Assembly (NCBI GenBank): GCA_048360435.1
Contig: DBGCOP010000027.1
Span: 394,520 to 458,519 of the forward strand
Direction of reading: 5' to 3'
Length of the DNA stretch: 64,000 nucleotides
Origin: Limenecus sp048360435
GTDB taxonomy: Bacteria > Cyanobacteriota > Vampirovibrionia > Gastranaerophilales > Gastranaerophilaceae
Shown here piece by piece: positions 31,502-41,150 of this stretch (within the stretch, counting starts at the first letter, position 1; every line of letters starts with the position of its first letter). Made by a program: the position numbers and the translations under genes. The notes beneath the pieces are model-generated. The model had not been told where the DNA came from. It did no database searches and saw nothing but the letters and a program-made list of their open reading frames with translations.

Positions 31502-32350
31502 TTATTCTTTTCCTTTGGCTATATTATCCATAGTTCTGAAAATTTTTTCTGTCATTTCCTGAATATATTCACTTGAAACTACGCCATTCATAACAATATC
31601 AGCACATTGCATAGCAGGTCTAATGTAAGTCTGTGCAGTTGTGTTAACATTTTCAAACTGCATATCGGCAGCTAATCCTGTTTTACCTCTGGATTCAGCT
31701 CGTCTGTACCATCTGTCTTTAATTATGTCAAAAGGTGTGAATACATAAACTTTAACGTCCATTATGTCTCTTATGCCTTCATTAAGAACATAAAGACCTT
31801 CATTTACAATTATCTTCGCCGGTTTTTTTAGTACTCCGTGGGGAAAACTCTCACAAGTAGTGAAATTGTAATCAGGGCTTCTGACAGCAGAACCGTTTTT
31901 TAATGATACAAGATGTTCTTTCATTAATTGTAGGTTTATTGCTTTTGGTGTATCAAAGCTGTACCCTTTAGCAAAAAATGCTTCGTAGCTGCCTGCTTCT
32001 TCAAGCTCTTTAGACCAGTCAAAATAGTAGTCATCACAGCATACAATAGTATACAAGTCAGTTCTTTCTTCTGCAATGCAAGAGCGAATAGCGTTTTGTA
32101 CAAAAGTCGTTTTTCCCGATGCTGATTCTCCCGCTATTCCTATAAGAAAACGAGAACCGGGTTCATTCAGTGCTCTTCTTGCTATGTTAAAGATTACTGA
32201 TTCTTTCACATTTATAAAAAGCGGATTTTTTTGCTTTTTATCTTCTTCCAGAATTTTTTTTATACTTTCAACGATTTTAACAACAATCGGGAAAGTAGAA
32301 GCCTGATTCTGGTCAATTATACTATTTGACTGTTCTGTCGTTAGCTGCAT
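31502..32350 (-). CDS. Uridine kinase / phosphoribulokinase family protein
   Basis: 282 residues. P-loop LIGIAGESASGKTTF near 74-88, then CCDDYYFDW and YNFTTCES, and GLYVLNE, which follow the uridine kinase/PRK plan. N-terminal about 70 residues are an extra helical region. Substrate uncertain. Convergent with the radical SAM gene. Confidence 0.8.
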   Translation of the reverse strand: MQLTTEQSNSIIDQNQASTFPIVVKIVESIKKILEEDKKQKNPLFINVKESVIFNIARRALNEPGSRFLIGIAGESASGKTTFVQNAIRSCIAEERTDLYTIVCCDDYYFDWSKELEEAGSYEAFFAKGYSFDTPKAINLQLMKEHLVSLKNGSAVRSPDYNFTTCESFPHGVLKKPAKIIVNEGLYVLNEGIRDIMDVKVYVFTPFDIIKDRWYRRAESRGKTGLAADMQFENVNTTAQTYIRPAMQCADIVMNGVVSSEYIQEMTEKIFRTMDNIAKGKE

Positions 32351-32497
32351 GTCTTAACCCCATTCATAATAATTATATTAGAATAAAATAAGTTAAAATT
32401 CTTGTATGAAAGTTTAAAATGTAAAAAAAATTAATGTTGCTAGTAAAACTTTGTAATATTAAGTAATTGTTATAATCTTTTGTGTCAAAATATTTCT

Positions 32498-33538
32498 ATG
32501 GAAAAGAAAATTTTATCCGGAATGAATATTGAAGAGCTCAAGGCATTTACAGATTCTATACAGGAGTCTCCTTTTCGTGCAAAACAGCTCCACAATTGGA
32601 TTTATTTAAAATCAGTTTCTGATTTTGATGATATGACTGATATTTCTAAATCTACCAGAGAGAAAATAAAAGAACTTGCTCAAATTACTGATGTAAAGAT
32701 AAAACACAAACAGGTAAGTGTCGACGGAACTGTTAAATATCTTCTTGAATTGCCTGACGGGAATTGTGTTGAAACAGTATTGATGAGATTTGACAATAGG
32801 GCTAATCTTACAGCCTGTGTAAGTTCTCAAGTCGGTTGTGCTTGTAACTGTAAATTTTGTGCTACTGCTAAGCTGGGGTTTATCAGAAATTTAACCCCAT
32901 GTGAAATTATTGAGCAGGTACTTACCATTCAGAGAGATACAGGGTTAAAGGTTACGAATATAGTTTTTATGGGGCAGGGTGAGCCTTTATTAAACCTTGA
33001 TAATGTGTTGAAGGCTATTGAGATATTTAACAAAGACTTTGTTATAGGCATTAGACGTCTTACTGTTTCAACATGCGGGATAATTCCGCAAATTAATAAA
33101 CTTGCTGAAATGGATTTTCAGCCTACACTGGCTATATCTTTGCACGCTCCGAATCATGTCCTAAGGCAGGAGCTTATGCCTATTGAAAACAAATATAATC
33201 TTGATGATTTGATGAAGGCACTTAACAATTATGTTTCTGATACAGGCAGACGAATTACCATTGAATATACCCTTATTAAGGGATTTAATGATTCTGTTGA
33301 GTGTGCAAAAGAACTTTCTAAGCTTCTTATAGGGCTTAAGGCAAATATTAATTTGATAATTTATAATCCGAATGAGAAAGATGATTTTGAAAAGCCTTCG
33401 AAACAAGCTATACAAAAATTTAAATATGTGCTTGAGCAATCCGGAAAGAAAGTTACTGTCAGATTGGAAAGAGGCTCTGATATAGATGCAGCTTGTGGGC
33501 AATTAAGCAATAAAATGAATGATAATATTACAAAATAA
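32498..33538 (+). CDS. rlmN: 23S rRNA (adenine2503-C2)-methyltransferase RlmN
   Basis: 346 residues from ATG 32498 (frame opens at a TTG at 32480). CNCKFCATAKLGF is the C-x3-C-x2-C cluster, MGQGEPLLN the SAM site, and AACGQLS with the catalytic C near the C-terminus. Methylates A2503 in 23S rRNA and A37 in some tRNAs. No strong ribosome site. Confidence 0.97.
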   Translation: MEKKILSGMNIEELKAFTDSIQESPFRAKQLHNWIYLKSVSDFDDMTDISKSTREKIKELAQITDVKIKHKQVSVDGTVKYLLELPDGNCVETVLMRFDNRANLTACVSSQVGCACNCKFCATAKLGFIRNLTPCEIIEQVLTIQRDTGLKVTNIVFMGQGEPLLNLDNVLKAIEIFNKDFVIGIRRLTVSTCGIIPQINKLAEMDFQPTLAISLHAPNHVLRQELMPIENKYNLDDLMKALNNYVSDTGRRITIEYTLIKGFNDSVECAKELSKLLIGLKANINLIIYNPNEKDDFEKPSKQAIQKFKYVLEQSGKKVTVRLERGSDIDAACGQLSNKMNDNITK

Positions 33539-33557
33539 AATGAAAAAATTTGATTTC

Positions 33558-34337
33558 TTAAAGAACAGAAAACATTCTTTTTTCACCGGTTGTTGTTTTA
33601 TTGTTCCTGAGTTTTGCGATTCTTTTTTTGATTTTTTCACTGTGATGAGAGTGGGGCTTTTTGTCCAGAAATACTTTGTAATAATGTATTGCTCTTGATG
33701 TGTTAGACATTTTGTCAAAACATATTGCAAGACCAAGATAAGCTTTATAAAAATTAGGATTTACACTCAACATCTGTGAAAAGACATTGCCTGCTGATTT
33801 ATATTCTCCTAAATTCATATAAAGTGCAGAAAGATGATTGTAAGCACTTAAAAATGTCGGATTGTTTTCTATAATTGTGTGATAAATAAGCAAGGCCATG
33901 TCCGGCTCATCAATAAACTCATGTGCTACACCAAGTTGGAGTTGTGCATTTATATTATTACGGTCAAGTGAAATTGTGTGATGAAAGGATTTTATTGCTT
34001 CACAAAACCTTCCTGAGATAAGATAACAAAGTCCGAGTTCATAATGTATGGCAGCAGTAAAATATGACATTTCTCTTGCTTTCTCCAATGCGGAAATGGC
34101 TTTGTCATATTTTCCTTCGGCTTTATATGATATGCCGAGTCCCATATATGTTCTGTAATTTGTTCTATCAATCAATATTGCACTGAGATAGTGCTTGATT
34201 GATTCTTTAAAGTGATTGGCAAGTCTCAGTGCATCGGCTTTGATAAAAAACTTATATGCTTGAGTGACCGTATAATTTGACGGCTTGACAACAAATGAAT
34301 CCAATCCATGTGCCACACTTTGATACTTTATTCCCAA
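33558..34337 (-). CDS. TPR-repeat protein with TTG start
   Basis: 259 residues with about five tetratricopeptide repeats (YMGLGISYKAEGKYDKAISA, ELGLCYLISGRFCEAIKSFH, HLSALYMNLGEYKSAGNVFS). Starts with TTG at 34337 behind AGGGGAAGAG, and no earlier ATG is available, so this start is credible. Upstream lies the ACCACATGG element at 34431-34449 shared with the 17295 operon. Confidence 0.8.
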   Translation of the reverse strand: MGIKYQSVAHGLDSFVVKPSNYTVTQAYKFFIKADALRLANHFKESIKHYLSAILIDRTNYRTYMGLGISYKAEGKYDKAISALEKAREMSYFTAAIHYELGLCYLISGRFCEAIKSFHHTISLDRNNINAQLQLGVAHEFIDEPDMALLIYHTIIENNPTFLSAYNHLSALYMNLGEYKSAGNVFSQMLSVNPNFYKAYLGLAICFDKMSNTSRAIHYYKVFLDKKPHSHHSEKIKKRIAKLRNNKTTTGEKRMFSVL

Positions 34338-34430
34338 ATCTCTTCCCCTAATAAAATAATTTTATCTGGTACTCTCTTTATACATTCTAAAGATTTTCTT
34401 TTTAAATGTTATTAATCTGTGGGTTTAACT

Positions 34431-34449
34431 TTTTAGTCCATGTGGTTAA
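34431..34449 (-). promoter_or_regulatory. Second ACCACATGG element
   Basis: Minus strand TTAACCACATGG then ACTAAAA, about 100 bases upstream of the TPR gene at 34337. Near match to 17207-17227 in front of the other TPR operon; all but three or four of about 19 aligned positions agree. Confidence 0.4.
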
Positions 34450-34528
34450 TTTCATATTTCTAGCGATTATATATTCAAAGGTTAAATGTATAATTTAATT
34501 AGTTTTACTAAATCGGGGAAGTGCAGGC

Positions 34529-36472
34529 ATGAACAGTTCGTTAGAAAAAAATCTTATGTATATCAACAGGTATAATACTTCACTTGTTGATAAAATAAAG
34601 AATGTAACTGCTTATAAAAATCACTATGAGATAAATATTAATCTTTCAGGTGAATATAATCTTATAATTAATAAAAATCCCGTGCATTCTTTGACAGGTG
34701 CTCAAAATGAGGCGTCTGCTCTTTTTTCTGCACTTCCTCACAATTCAAAAAATTCTTTGCATGTTATTTTTGGTCTGGGGTTGGGATATGTACTAGATAT
34801 TTTTTCTCAGAAAACGAAAGGCAGTATAATTCTTTTCGAACCGGACATTGAAACTTTGAGGCTTGTTTTTGAAGCAGTAGATCTCTGTGATGCATTATCA
34901 AAGAACAATGTTTTTGTTGTTTCTGATTTAGCTGAATTTGAAAAAGTTTTTGAATCTGTATTCAGATATAAAACAAAAGTTTCATTTTCATATTTAGACT
35001 ATTATTTACATTTTGCATCAGACAAGTTGGAGGACTTCAGAAGGCAATTAGACAGACTTTACAGTATTTATTCATTTAACTTTGTATATCAGGCAAAAGA
35101 GATAAATTTGTTTTTTCAGAAGACTCTTACTAATCTGTCAAAAAAATATAAAGGCTTGCTATTAACAGATAACAAAAATAAGTTTAAAGATGTACCAGCT
35201 GTAATTGTTTCAGCAGGTCCATCCTTGAGCAAAAATATAGAGGTTTTAAAAAAATATAAGGATAATGCTGTTATTTTTTGTGTTGGGACAGCATTGAAAA
35301 CGCTTTACAAAAATGATATTGTTCCGGATTTTTTAAATGTTATTGAAAAAAATAATACTTCTTTTCATTATGATTTGTCTTGTACAAAAGATATGATGCT
35401 TATTGCAGAACCTTATACAAGCAGTTCTGTTTTTGATTTTGAATTTAAAGAAAGATTTCTTTCTGTTTCTATGGAAGTTGATTCTAACAGATGGTTTTTG
35501 GAAAAGGCAAACAAGGAATTTGTACCTTTTGAAACGAAGGGTACTGTTTCTTATCAGGCATTGTCTTCTGCGTTGTATCTTGGATGCAATCCTATTATTT
35601 TAATTGGGCAGGATTTAGCTTATACGGATGGTCAGTGTTATGCAAAAGGCTCCGAGTTTGACGGTTTGGAATGCTTAAGAGACGAAAAAACAGGTGAATA
35701 TAAGATTTATCCCAGAGATTTTGAGCAATATAAGGCTGCATATTATAAAAATAATATTAATTTGTCAGATGAAGAGAAAACAGCACGTCTTATTGCAAGA
35801 CTTAATAACCTCAATAGGAGTCTTGTTTTTGTTGATTCTCAAGATGGCTCTAAGCTTCCGACCGAATCAGGATATGCACTGTTTTTAGAGTATATAAAAG
35901 ATTTTGCGAAAAAACATTCCGGTGAAGCTGAATTGATAAACTCTTCAATAGGTGGTGCATTGATACAAGGTTTTAAAACACAGCCTCTTGAACGGACACT
36001 TAGTAAATATTCTACAAATATTCTGGATAAAAAACAGTTATTTGACGGTTTGAATAAGGAAACTTCTTTTGATAAAGGGCTTATCATCGAAAACTTGAAA
36101 GATGATATAATGGCTTTGAATGAGGTTAAAACTCTTTTTGAAAAGGGAAAAAACATTGTAAAAAGTATGTCTTGTTCTGTTAAGAGAAATTCCTTGCTCG
36201 GGCATGATATGCTTGTTGCTGTAAAAAAAGCAGCAGATTTATATGTAAATATTACAAATAATTTTGCGAATAAAAACAGGCTTTTAAAGATGCTGGTGTT
36301 AAAAGAAAATTATGAACTCGGCTATTTTATGAAAGAGTCGGATGGAAAAATGTCAGAAAACGTTATGAAAACTTTTTATTCTTTATTTGAAGACTATTAC
36401 AAAAACGGCTTTGACAGAATCATAGAAGTAGAAAGTTTAATAAATAAGGCTATTATTGAGCTTAAGGAGTAA
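34529..36472 (+). CDS. Maf-type (DUF115) motility accessory glycosyltransferase
   Basis: 647 residues. IFGLGLGYVLDIF near 77-90 and PAVIVSAGPSLSKN with FCVGTALKTLYKND are the DUF115/MAF_flag10 signature; IILIGQDLAYTDGQCYA is the conserved GQDLA motif. Family members attach sialic-like sugars to flagellin. Long C-terminal helical region. Supports a flagellated host together with fliS. Divergent from the TPR gene; AGG ribosome site near ATG 34529. Confidence 0.88.
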   Translation: MNSSLEKNLMYINRYNTSLVDKIKNVTAYKNHYEININLSGEYNLIINKNPVHSLTGAQNEASALFSALPHNSKNSLHVIFGLGLGYVLDIFSQKTKGSIILFEPDIETLRLVFEAVDLCDALSKNNVFVVSDLAEFEKVFESVFRYKTKVSFSYLDYYLHFASDKLEDFRRQLDRLYSIYSFNFVYQAKEINLFFQKTLTNLSKKYKGLLLTDNKNKFKDVPAVIVSAGPSLSKNIEVLKKYKDNAVIFCVGTALKTLYKNDIVPDFLNVIEKNNTSFHYDLSCTKDMMLIAEPYTSSSVFDFEFKERFLSVSMEVDSNRWFLEKANKEFVPFETKGTVSYQALSSALYLGCNPIILIGQDLAYTDGQCYAKGSEFDGLECLRDEKTGEYKIYPRDFEQYKAAYYKNNINLSDEEKTARLIARLNNLNRSLVFVDSQDGSKLPTESGYALFLEYIKDFAKKHSGEAELINSSIGGALIQGFKTQPLERTLSKYSTNILDKKQLFDGLNKETSFDKGLIIENLKDDIMALNEVKTLFEKGKNIVKSMSCSVKRNSLLGHDMLVAVKKAADLYVNITNNFANKNRLLKMLVLKENYELGYFMKESDGKMSENVMKTFYSLFEDYYKNGFDRIIEVESLINKAIIELKE

Positions 36473-36477
36473 ATTTA

Positions 36478-36915
36478 ATGAAATCAGTGATTCAAAGAGT
36501 AACAAAAGCATCTGTGTCAATAAGTGGAGAGGTTTATTCTTCAATAAACAACGGCATGCTTATATTATTCGGCGTAGAAAAAGGTGATAATGAAGAAAAA
36601 TTAGATTGGATGGTTTCTAAAGTTCTTTCTTTGCGGTTTTTTGAAGACGAAAACGGAAAAATGAACAGGTCAATTACTGACATTTCCGGAGAAATACTTG
36701 TTGTGTCTCAGTTTACACTTGCTTCTGATTGTAAAAAAGGTACGCGGCCCAGTTTTGATAATGCAGAGGACCCTGTAAAAGCTAAAGCAATGTATGAGCT
36801 TTTTGTTTCAAGGCTTTCTGCTTCGGGGTTAAATGTTAAAACCGGTGTCTTTGCTGCAATGATGCAGGTTTCGCTATGTAATAACGGGCCTGTAACCTTT
36901 GTTTTAAGCAAATAG
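36478..36915 (+). CDS. dtd: D-aminoacyl-tRNA deacylase
   Basis: 145 residues. MKSVIQRVTKASVSISGEVY, then VVSQFTLASDCKKGTRPSF (the SQFTL motif) and NNGPVTFVL near the C-terminus (the NxGPV motif) are the DTD signature. Removes D-amino acids from mischarged tRNA. Six bases past the Maf gene. Confidence 0.97.
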   Translation: MKSVIQRVTKASVSISGEVYSSINNGMLILFGVEKGDNEEKLDWMVSKVLSLRFFEDENGKMNRSITDISGEILVVSQFTLASDCKKGTRPSFDNAEDPVKAKAMYELFVSRLSASGLNVKTGVFAAMMQVSLCNNGPVTFVLSK

Positions 36916-37058
36916 TAGTATAAAATTTGTAAAAAAACTTGCCTTAATTTCTGTTTCCCTTTAAAATGTTAAAAGATATTAGAATTATAATTTATTAAGA
37001 TGTCGAGGAGCTAATAAGAAAATAGCCTTTCGCCTTTTACTTCAAAAGGGTTGTAAAA

Positions 37059-38171
37059 ATGTATGTAAATAAGTGTACTAAATGTGGAGCGGAATTTGAA
37101 ACCAAAAACCCTAAAAGGGTAATTTGCCCCAACTGCTTGTATCCGGATAAGAAAAACGGCGGTGATACCGGTTCTGATTCACAGGATAGTTCTCAAGAAC
37201 AAAATCAATATTCTGCGGGTGAACATCAAGGTTCTTATTCATCAGGCGGTTATTCGTCAGATTCATATCAAAGAAGAGACGATCGTCCTTATCAGGAACG
37301 TCCCAGATATGATACGCAAAGAAGTTATAATGCCGGCGGATACCAGAGACCTCAAGGAAATTATATCAGACCTCAGCAGGGTGGATACAATCGTACTCAA
37401 GGCGGTTATAATAATGACAGAAATTATGATAGACCAAGACAACCGCGTCCCTATGACAGAGGTGGTGACAACAGATATCAAAGACCTCAGCAAGGTGGTT
37501 ATAACAACTATAACAGACAGCAAGGCGGATACCAGAGACCACAGCAGGGTAGCTATAATCGTTCTCAGGGCGGTTTTAACAGGCCGCAAGGAGGAAGAAG
37601 ACCGATGGGTAGCCGTCCGCAAAAACCGCCGAAACAGCTGCTTGTTAACAAGGAACAGCTGGCACAGATAGAGGAATTGTACAAAAAGATGCTTCCTCTT
37701 CCTAATCCCGATGCACATGAGGTTATTGGTGAACAAATAGGACTTGAAGCAAGAAAAGTATTCTTTGGTATTAATCTGGTCAGACAAAAAATGATGCTTC
37801 CGAAATTAGCATTTCCTAAAAGAAAACTTGCAGTTTCTCCTGATCAGCTTACAGCAATAAAAATGCTCTATGAGCCATTGCTGCCACTTCCTCCTATTGG
37901 ATGCCACAAGATTATATCTGCTCAGTTAAAAATTGATGAATGGCGTGTCCATGTAGGTATAGGTTTAATTAGAAAACAACTCGGTCTTGATCGTTGGAAT
38001 CCTGAAAGGGCGGATGCTCCTGCTGAATTCAAACAATCAGCTCAAGAAAAGGAGAAAAACGCTGAAGAAAAACTTTCTCAGACTGATGAATTGCCTGAAG
38101 AAAAACCTAAAAAAAGAGGACGTAAAAAAGCATCTGAAACTGTGGAAGAACCCGTTAAAGAAGATGAGTAA
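37059..38171 (+). CDS. Zinc ribbon plus Q/R/G/Y-rich disordered protein
   Basis: 370 residues. N-terminal zinc ribbon CTKCGAEFETKNPKRVICPN C (about 5-25), then about 130 residues of low complexity built from QGGYNR/QRPQ-like repeats, then two copies of an about 55-residue helical domain (LAQIEELYKKMLPLPNPDAH and LTAIKMLYEPLLPLPPIGCH), and a lysine/glutamate tail. Possibly RNA-binding (inference). Overlaps rimM by 8 bases. Confidence 0.68.
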   Translation: MYVNKCTKCGAEFETKNPKRVICPNCLYPDKKNGGDTGSDSQDSSQEQNQYSAGEHQGSYSSGGYSSDSYQRRDDRPYQERPRYDTQRSYNAGGYQRPQGNYIRPQQGGYNRTQGGYNNDRNYDRPRQPRPYDRGGDNRYQRPQQGGYNNYNRQQGGYQRPQQGSYNRSQGGFNRPQGGRRPMGSRPQKPPKQLLVNKEQLAQIEELYKKMLPLPNPDAHEVIGEQIGLEARKVFFGINLVRQKMMLPKLAFPKRKLAVSPDQLTAIKMLYEPLLPLPPIGCHKIISAQLKIDEWRVHVGIGLIRKQLGLDRWNPERADAPAEFKQSAQEKEKNAEEKLSQTDELPEEKPKKRGRKKASETVEEPVKEDE

Positions 38172-38709
38172 GCTTGTTTCTATTGGTAAAATTTTAAATT
38201 TCCACGGGATAAAAGGTGAAGTCAAAATGGGCTTTACTGCCGGTAATGAAAATTTAATCAAAAACCTTAAGCAAGTATATATTTTTGATGAAAATAAAAA
38301 AGTTCCATATGATGTTGAATCTGTACGCTTTCATAAGAATCTGGCAATAATAAAATTTAAACAGGTTAATACTGTTAATGATGTCTTGTTGATTAAAGGT
38401 CTTCTTGTGCATATTACAGAAGATGTTTTGAAATCTAAATTGGAAACAGATGAGTTTCTTATCAGTGAGTTGATAGGATTATCTGTATTTGATACAGACG
38501 GTAATCAAATAGGCAAAGTGTCTGATATAGGTGAAAACAAGGCATCAAATTTATTGGAAATAAGAAAAAATAATGGTGCTTCTTTTATGGTTCCATTTGT
38601 TAAAGATCTTGTTCCTGTTGTTGATATTGAAAATAAGAAGATTGTAGTAAACATGCTCGAGGGCATAGATTCCAATACTGATAAATTAAGGAAATTTAAT
38701 GAGATTTGA
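38164..38709 (+). CDS. rimM: 16S rRNA processing protein RimM
   Basis: 181 residues from ATG 38164; the longer frame belongs to the upstream gene's region. KLVSIGKILNFHGIKGEVKM is the RimM start, and a PRC-barrel (LIGLSVFDTDGNQIGKVSDI, then FVKDLVPVVDIENKKIVV) ends the protein. Maturation factor for the 30S subunit. Coupled to trmD by an 11-base overlap. Confidence 0.94.
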   Translation: MSKLVSIGKILNFHGIKGEVKMGFTAGNENLIKNLKQVYIFDENKKVPYDVESVRFHKNLAIIKFKQVNTVNDVLLIKGLLVHITEDVLKSKLETDEFLISELIGLSVFDTDGNQIGKVSDIGENKASNLLEIRKNNGASFMVPFVKDLVPVVDIENKKIVVNMLEGIDSNTDKLRKFNEI

Positions 38710-39442
38710 TGTATTAACTCTTTTTCCTGATATGATTAATCAGGCGTGCTCACACAGTATAATAGCAAGAGGTGTTAATAACGGTATAATTTGCGTTAAT
38801 ACTGTTAATCCCAGAGATTTTACAAATGATAAACATAAAAAAGTAGATGATACGCCCTACGGTGGCGGAGCCGGTATGGTTTTAATGTGTCAGCCTTATT
38901 TCGATGCATTTGATTCAATAGAAAAGGATGCTGAAACAGAAGTTATAATTCTCTCTCCACAGGGCGATAGTTTTAATCAGCAAATATCTTGCGAGTTATC
39001 TCAAAAAAAACATATTATAATGATTTGCGGTCATTATGAGGGGTTTGATGAACGTATAAAAACTTACACTAAGGCAAGAGAAATATCAATTGGTGATTAT
39101 GTTTTGACAGGTGGTGAGCTTCCTGCTTTGTGTGTGATTGATTCTGTTTCCAGAAATATTGAAGGTTTTTTAGGAAAACTTGATTCTGCTCACTTTGATT
39201 CTTTTTCAGACGGTCTTTTGGAATATCCGCAGTATACAAAACCAAGAGAGTATCATGGAATGAAGGTGCCGGATGTCCTTTTGAGCGGCAATCATTCGGA
39301 GATTGATAAATGGCGCAGAAAACAACAATTTCTAATAACTTATAAAAAAAGAAAAGATTTGTTTGAAAAATTTCAAAAAAATTGTAATAATGAAAATGAT
39401 ATCAAGCTTTTGAATGAGGTTCTGAAAGAAATATTAGATTAA
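38699..39442 (+). CDS. trmD: tRNA (guanine37-N1)-methyltransferase
   Basis: 247 residues. MRFDVLTLFPDMI, DDTPYGGGAGMV, ICGHYEGFDERI and SIGDYVLTGGELPAL are the TrmD knot motifs. Methylates G37 of tRNA to prevent frameshifting. Order rimM-trmD as in most bacteria. Confidence 0.98.
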   Translation: MRFDVLTLFPDMINQACSHSIIARGVNNGIICVNTVNPRDFTNDKHKKVDDTPYGGGAGMVLMCQPYFDAFDSIEKDAETEVIILSPQGDSFNQQISCELSQKKHIIMICGHYEGFDERIKTYTKAREISIGDYVLTGGELPALCVIDSVSRNIEGFLGKLDSAHFDSFSDGLLEYPQYTKPREYHGMKVPDVLLSGNHSEIDKWRRKQQFLITYKKRKDLFEKFQKNCNNENDIKLLNEVLKEILD

Positions 39443-39476
39443 TATATAATTTGATACAAAAGTTGGGTTTTGGATT

Positions 39477-40361
39477 ATGGATATAAATAATGAACAATTA
39501 AGAAAATTGATTGATTTAGCTGCTATTGATGTAGATTTTAGCAATATATCTTCTGATGACATAAACAAAGCTTTGATTTCAATTGAAAGAAAATTGCTTT
39601 CTTTTGGAGGTCAGGAAGCAATGACTGTTCCTGCCGAGTTTAATATTTTGATAGTTGATGATTTGGAGCTTTCTATTTATCAATTTAATCAGCTTCTTAA
39701 AAAAGTTGGTATCGTGCCGACTGTTGCAAGGAATAAAGAGGAAGCATTGGCTGAACTTAAAAAGAAAAAGTTTGATTACATAGTTGTTGACTTATTTTTG
39801 CCTGATGCAGCAGATGGCATAGAGCTTATAGATGAGTGTATAAAGCTTAGAGATGCCAAAAGAACGAATAAAATTATTGTCATGTCCGGTACTGATGATA
39901 AAAATCTTATCGAAAAATGTTATAAACTTGGAATTGATGAGTTTGTTCCTAAAAACAGCAATTGGCATGACCAAATTTTAAAATTTATTACCAGTTCTTT
40001 AACCTCAAAACAGCATGAAGACTTCTTTAAGTATTCTATTAATGATAACATTTGTTGTTATACAATAAATAAGTTTAATGGAAGAAAACACATAGATATG
40101 ATTTTGAAAGATGTTACAACAAGTCTTTATACCGGATATACAAACATAATTTTCAACATGGAAAATGTTAAAATCTTTGATGATGAATATACAAGTGTAT
40201 TTGCTGAATTATACAAGATGTGTAATGAGAAAAAAGGTCAATTTATGCTTGTCAAAATTTCGGAATCTTTAAAAGAGGCATTGTCAGATGCTTTTCTTGA
40301 CACACTAATACCAACATTTTCAAGTGTTGATGTAGCTGTGAGTAAAATTGAATCTAACTAA
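39477..40361 (+). CDS. Receiver-STAS-like fusion protein
   Basis: 294 residues. A receiver domain at about 55-165: DD pair 61-62, phosphoacceptor D105 in YIVVDLFLP, and VPKNSN with the lysine. The C-terminal about 90 residues (TNIIFNMENVKIFDDEYTSV FAELYK) resemble a STAS anti-sigma antagonist fold. No output DNA-binding domain. It could feed a phosphorelay into partner switching (inference). Confidence 0.72.
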   Translation: MDINNEQLRKLIDLAAIDVDFSNISSDDINKALISIERKLLSFGGQEAMTVPAEFNILIVDDLELSIYQFNQLLKKVGIVPTVARNKEEALAELKKKKFDYIVVDLFLPDAADGIELIDECIKLRDAKRTNKIIVMSGTDDKNLIEKCYKLGIDEFVPKNSNWHDQILKFITSSLTSKQHEDFFKYSINDNICCYTINKFNGRKHIDMILKDVTTSLYTGYTNIIFNMENVKIFDDEYTSVFAELYKMCNEKKGQFMLVKISESLKEALSDAFLDTLIPTFSSVDVAVSKIESN

Positions 40362-40795
40362 TTTTCAAACATTTCGACTCTTTTTGAATGTCTTCCTCCT
40401 TCAAAAGGCGTGTCCAGCCATATCTTTACTATATCTTTTGCCAAATAATCTCCGATAATTCGTTCACCGAGGCACAATATGTTAGTGTTGTTGTGAGAAC
40501 GTGAGCATTTTGCGCTTGTTGTGTCTGAAACAGCTACTGCTCTTATACCTTTAATTTTGTTTGCTGCAATTGACATTCCTAGCCCTGTTCCGCATATTAG
40601 AATTCCTTTTTCATATCTTCCTTCTGCAATGCTGTTAGCTACATTTTTTGCAATAACCGGATAATCACAGGATTCTTTTGTATAAGTACCGGCATCATTT
40701 ATCTTGTATCCGAGTTCTTCAAGATATTTTATAATTGTATTTTTAAGTTCAAGTCCTGCATGATCACAGCCTATAATTATTGTTTTTTCAGTCAT
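40358..40795 (-). CDS. rpiB: Ribose-5-phosphate isomerase B
   Basis: 145 residues from ATG 40795 (GGAG upstream; frame reaches 40810). IIIGCDHAGLELKNTII, CGTGLGMSIAANKIKGIRA and SRSHNNTNILCLGERII are the RpiB/LacAB signature. Interconverts ribose-5-P and ribulose-5-P. Convergent with the receiver gene. Confidence 0.96.
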   Translation of the reverse strand: MTEKTIIIGCDHAGLELKNTIIKYLEELGYKINDAGTYTKESCDYPVIAKNVANSIAEGRYEKGILICGTGLGMSIAANKIKGIRAVAVSDTTSAKCSRSHNNTNILCLGERIIGDYLAKDIVKIWLDTPFEGGRHSKRVEMFEN

Positions 40796-40866
40796 CTTGT
40801 TTTTCTCCATTTACAATTAAATATATCATACTATGTAAAAATATGTTAATTATTATTTGTAATATC

Positions 40867-40894
40867 TAAAGTCATGTTTTAATTGTGCCGATTT
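40867..40894 (+). promoter_or_regulatory. Sigma-28-like flagellar promoter
   Basis: TAAAGTCA (from 40867), 12 bases, then GCCGATTT (40887-40894): a close match to TAAAGTTT-N11-GCCGATAA. It lies about 25 to 30 bases upstream of the 71-residue gene at 40920, with spacing equal to that at 52664-52691. Confidence 0.55.
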
Positions 40895-40919
40895 AATAAT
40901 TGTTGATATTTAAAACAGG

Positions 40920-41135
40920 ATGTGCGAAGTGTTCAAAGATATTATTGAAGGTGTAAATGATTTAGAAGAAAGAATGTGCGAATATTCTGAGATGAATTCG
41001 TATCTTTTTTCTTTTAATAAGATATATATGATTACAAGTAATTATATTTACAAAACGCCTGAATATAATCATCAGCCTTATACATTCAAGTATGGTGATT
41101 ATTCTTTTGGTGATTATGTAAAAAACTATGTTTAA
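40920..41135 (+). CDS. Small protein with sigma-28-like promoter
   Basis: 71 residues from ATG 40920 (GTG 40929 with AGGATG upstream is a possible start). Tyrosine-rich (KIYMITSNYIYKTPEYNHQP) and otherwise featureless. No family recognised. The sigma-28-like promoter upstream supports it as a real gene of the flagellar regulon. Confidence 0.5.
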   Translation: MCEVFKDIIEGVNDLEERMCEYSEMNSYLFSFNKIYMITSNYIYKTPEYNHQPYTFKYGDYSFGDYVKNYV

Positions 41136-41150
41136 CTATGGCTAATAACC

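Noticed and set aside
37162..37671. Second frames over the repeat region of the 37059 gene
   Set aside because: Both strands are open only because of the repeats; no start signals.
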